Of a DNA stretch of 64,000 nt, positions 62,222 through 64,000 are shown one piece after another. A model generated the notes under the pieces. It was not told the origin of the DNA. It was given only the letters and a program-made list of their open reading frames with translations, and ran no database searches. This DNA comes from Daphnia carinata (Eukaryota; Arthropoda; Branchiopoda; Diplostraca; Daphniidae), in the NCBI RefSeq assembly GCF_022539665.2, contig NC_081331.1, positions 1,398,501 to 1,462,500 on the forward strand, written 5' to 3'. Made by a program: the position numbers and the translations under genes. Position 1 is the first letter of the stretch, and each line of letters opens with the position of its first letter.

Positions 62222-62359
62222 AATCATTTGACTAAGCAACCAGTGAAGCTTAATAACTACCTTTGGTCTAATAAGTAACCTCCGCTTACTGGTAACAATC
62301 ACTTTACCTAACTATACGTAGCTGGATTAAACAGTACGAATTAATACAAGGATTTCATA

Positions 62360-63033
62360 ATGACCAATGTCATTTTTCGATATGTTAACGTGTTGATCTT
62401 GATGGTCTTTTGTGTTCAGCATTCAAACACCCATAGATTTATGGACGAAGGTAGGATCCACACTTTCCATATACGTGTCCTTAGAAAAATGAAAATGGAG
62501 TACGTTTTGAATTCATTTTTTCAGGTTTCTCAGATAAAGTCCATCACCTTTCTATGGAAAACGAGTCGGATTCGGCAACGAAAGAACACATCAGCGTTCG
62601 TCGCAAACTTAGTTTCTTAGGCGACACCCCCGGCGCAAAATTCATTAATGGATTATCGGTTGTCTCCAGTATTTTTACAATCTGGGGTTTTATAGAAACA
62701 AGAGAAGTCGTAAAACAGGCGAAAAAGATGGAAGATTTCACACAAACAAATGAATCTGAGAAAATTGAATTGCTCGAGGAAATTGTTCAGAAACTGGATG
62801 GCCTCCACTCCGGATTTGCACAAGAATTGGCCAGTGTCCGACATTCTCTTAAACAATTAACCTGCAGATTTGACGCCGTTCACGCCGAAAGTAAAGGCAT
62901 CCATCAAGATTGCTTGCAATTCATTCGGTCGTCCAATCAAGTTTCCGCAAAGCTATCCGTGAAACATTCCCGCCACAAAACTAATTCTCTTGACGAATCT
63001 AATATGTTGTCAATCGACAATGATATACAATGA
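62360..63033 (+). CDS. Secreted or membrane helical protein, tandem paralogue 2 (two exons)
   Basis: Exons 62360-62450 and 62525-63033 join through GAAG|GTAGGATC, identical to paralogue 1, and TTTTTTCAG|GTTTCT in phase 1, giving 199 residues. The N-terminus is signal-like (VNVLILMVFCVQ). Features shared with paralogue 1, in order: GFSDKVHH after the junction, the hydrophobic segment LSVVSSIFTIWGF ending in IETRE, the helix IELLEEIVQKLDG, a Cys followed by Arg-Phe-Asp-Ala-Val, and DCLQFIR 16 residues later. The tail is basic and serine-rich. Identity is concentrated in the hydrophobic segment and around the cysteines, while the helical parts keep only pattern, as expected of an old or fast-evolving duplication. 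Function unknown. Confidence 0.82.
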
Positions 63034-64000
63034 AGCGGAATTTTGGTGAATTTTATTCATTGAATATTTGTTACCGTTGAAATACACTTTTAGATGGAAG
63101 CCACCTAGGCGTGGTTTTAGTGTTTCGTGCTTTTTACTATGCCTCGGGTAACTTATTCCCCTACTTTGAGTTGCAATTAAACACTTGTAAACAAGTTTTT
63201 ACAGCACAGTAGGGGAAAAAAGATATTTTTGTTTTATGTTTGTCTGCGAATACGACTGCAAGCAAAATTTAAATTTTTTTTTTGTATTTTCGTAACCAAG
63301 AGGAATGGTCAGAAAATCACCTGTCTTTCAAAAGGTGTGAGGATGGGTCTAAGTTTTTCACACAAAAAGAAAAGTCTGGCGCTTAAAACGATCTTTTCTG
63401 CCTCTTCCTCACATTGTCTATTTTTTTTCTCCAGTCGTTTCTATACTGCCAAACTAACGAAAAATGCCTAAAATCCTCTTCCTGCGGTGGGACATTACGT
63501 CAGTCCCACTGGCGCAGAAAAATGAATTAAGAAAAGAAAATAGTTGAATACTGGCTGTTGCGCAATAGCGAGTAAAAGTGTTCCACATAACAGGATGCCC
63601 GTAATCCATGGCCAAGCTGGCTATCAAATTCAAATGAGAACGCTGAAAGGTCATACCCAAGAAGAAAGTGGAATCTACCAAGAACAAGACTTTACCTTTA
63701 AGAATTAATGCCTGATATAAGGTAATCATAAACGTCGCGATTACCGGTTTTTACCACAACTATAAGCAAATTTTATGGACTCGACTTGTATAAAGACTGT
63801 AATGAAGCAAGAACTCTGCCATCCCCCTAAATCAAAAGGACCGGCCCTGGTAATTGGTTAGCAACATTACAGGTAGAAACTCTGAAAATTCCTTATCGTT
63901 TTCTACCATTCTTGTACTGTTTCGCAGCTCGAATTACACGATTGGCTATAGTTCTTATTCATGTCGTGTTGACATGCAAACAATGACAATCTGAGTAGAT
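63034..64000. other. Region downstream of paralogue 2
   Basis: ATTAAA at 63176-63181 could be the polyadenylation signal of paralogue 2. A 91-codon minus-strand frame with an ATG (63454-63729) has hydrophobic stretches but no family match or coding bias. No other gene is supported before the end of the window. Confidence 0.4.

Noticed and set aside
63454-63729. 91-codon minus-strand frame with an ATG and hydrophobic stretches
   Set aside because: No coding bias or family match; length is common among chance frames here.
1-64000. tRNA, rRNA, CRISPR, LTR retrotransposon or transposase genes
   Set aside because: Looked for T-loop GTTCGAATC-type signals, regular spaced repeats, and reverse-transcriptase or transposase motifs; none found by eye.

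Overview
This is a eukaryotic window with few, multi-exon genes, and it is most likely from an arthropod. The ion-channel gene is closest in its motifs to the insect alpha5/6/7 group of nicotinic receptors. Introns range from about 65 bp to 8 kb, exons stand out by a C/G-rich third codon position, and the non-coding DNA is full of poly-T/poly-A, poly-G and dinucleotide runs. A branchiopod crustacean such as Daphnia would fit, but that is inference; no ribosomal or mitochondrial marker is present to settle it.

Layout: 1-8118 has no gene I can support. 8119-20704 (+) is a neuronal-type nicotinic acetylcholine receptor alpha subunit in ten exons; the first (signal peptide) exon is tentative. 20705-24603 is the shared 3' region between two convergent genes. 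24604-49465 (-) is a complete 14-exon gene for an I-BAR/SH3 protein of the IRSp53/BAIAP2 family, reconstructed with all splice phases consistent to about 1210 residues; its last exon alone encodes about 480 residues. 49466-60159 is about 10.7 kb with no confident gene, only exon-like scraps, one probable decayed coding fragment (56008-56397) and simple repeats. 60160-60858 and 62360-63033 (+) are two tandem, two-exon paralogues of 193 and 199 residues. They share a signal-like N-terminus, one short hydrophobic segment with an IFTIW core, an amphipathic helical region and a conserved pair of cysteines. Both have a TATA box and initiator at canonical spacing. I do not recognise this family.

The receptor is a ligand-gated cation channel of cholinergic synapses. 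The I-BAR protein links Rho-GTPase signalling to membrane curvature and actin. The two genes meet tail to tail, and nothing suggests a shared function. The tandem pair is the most likely place for something undescribed. A second place to look is a short, strongly coding-like plus-strand exon (26895-26979) inside an intron of the I-BAR gene. Exon boundaries were read by eye from splice consensus, frame continuity and family knowledge; no alignment or transcript data were available.
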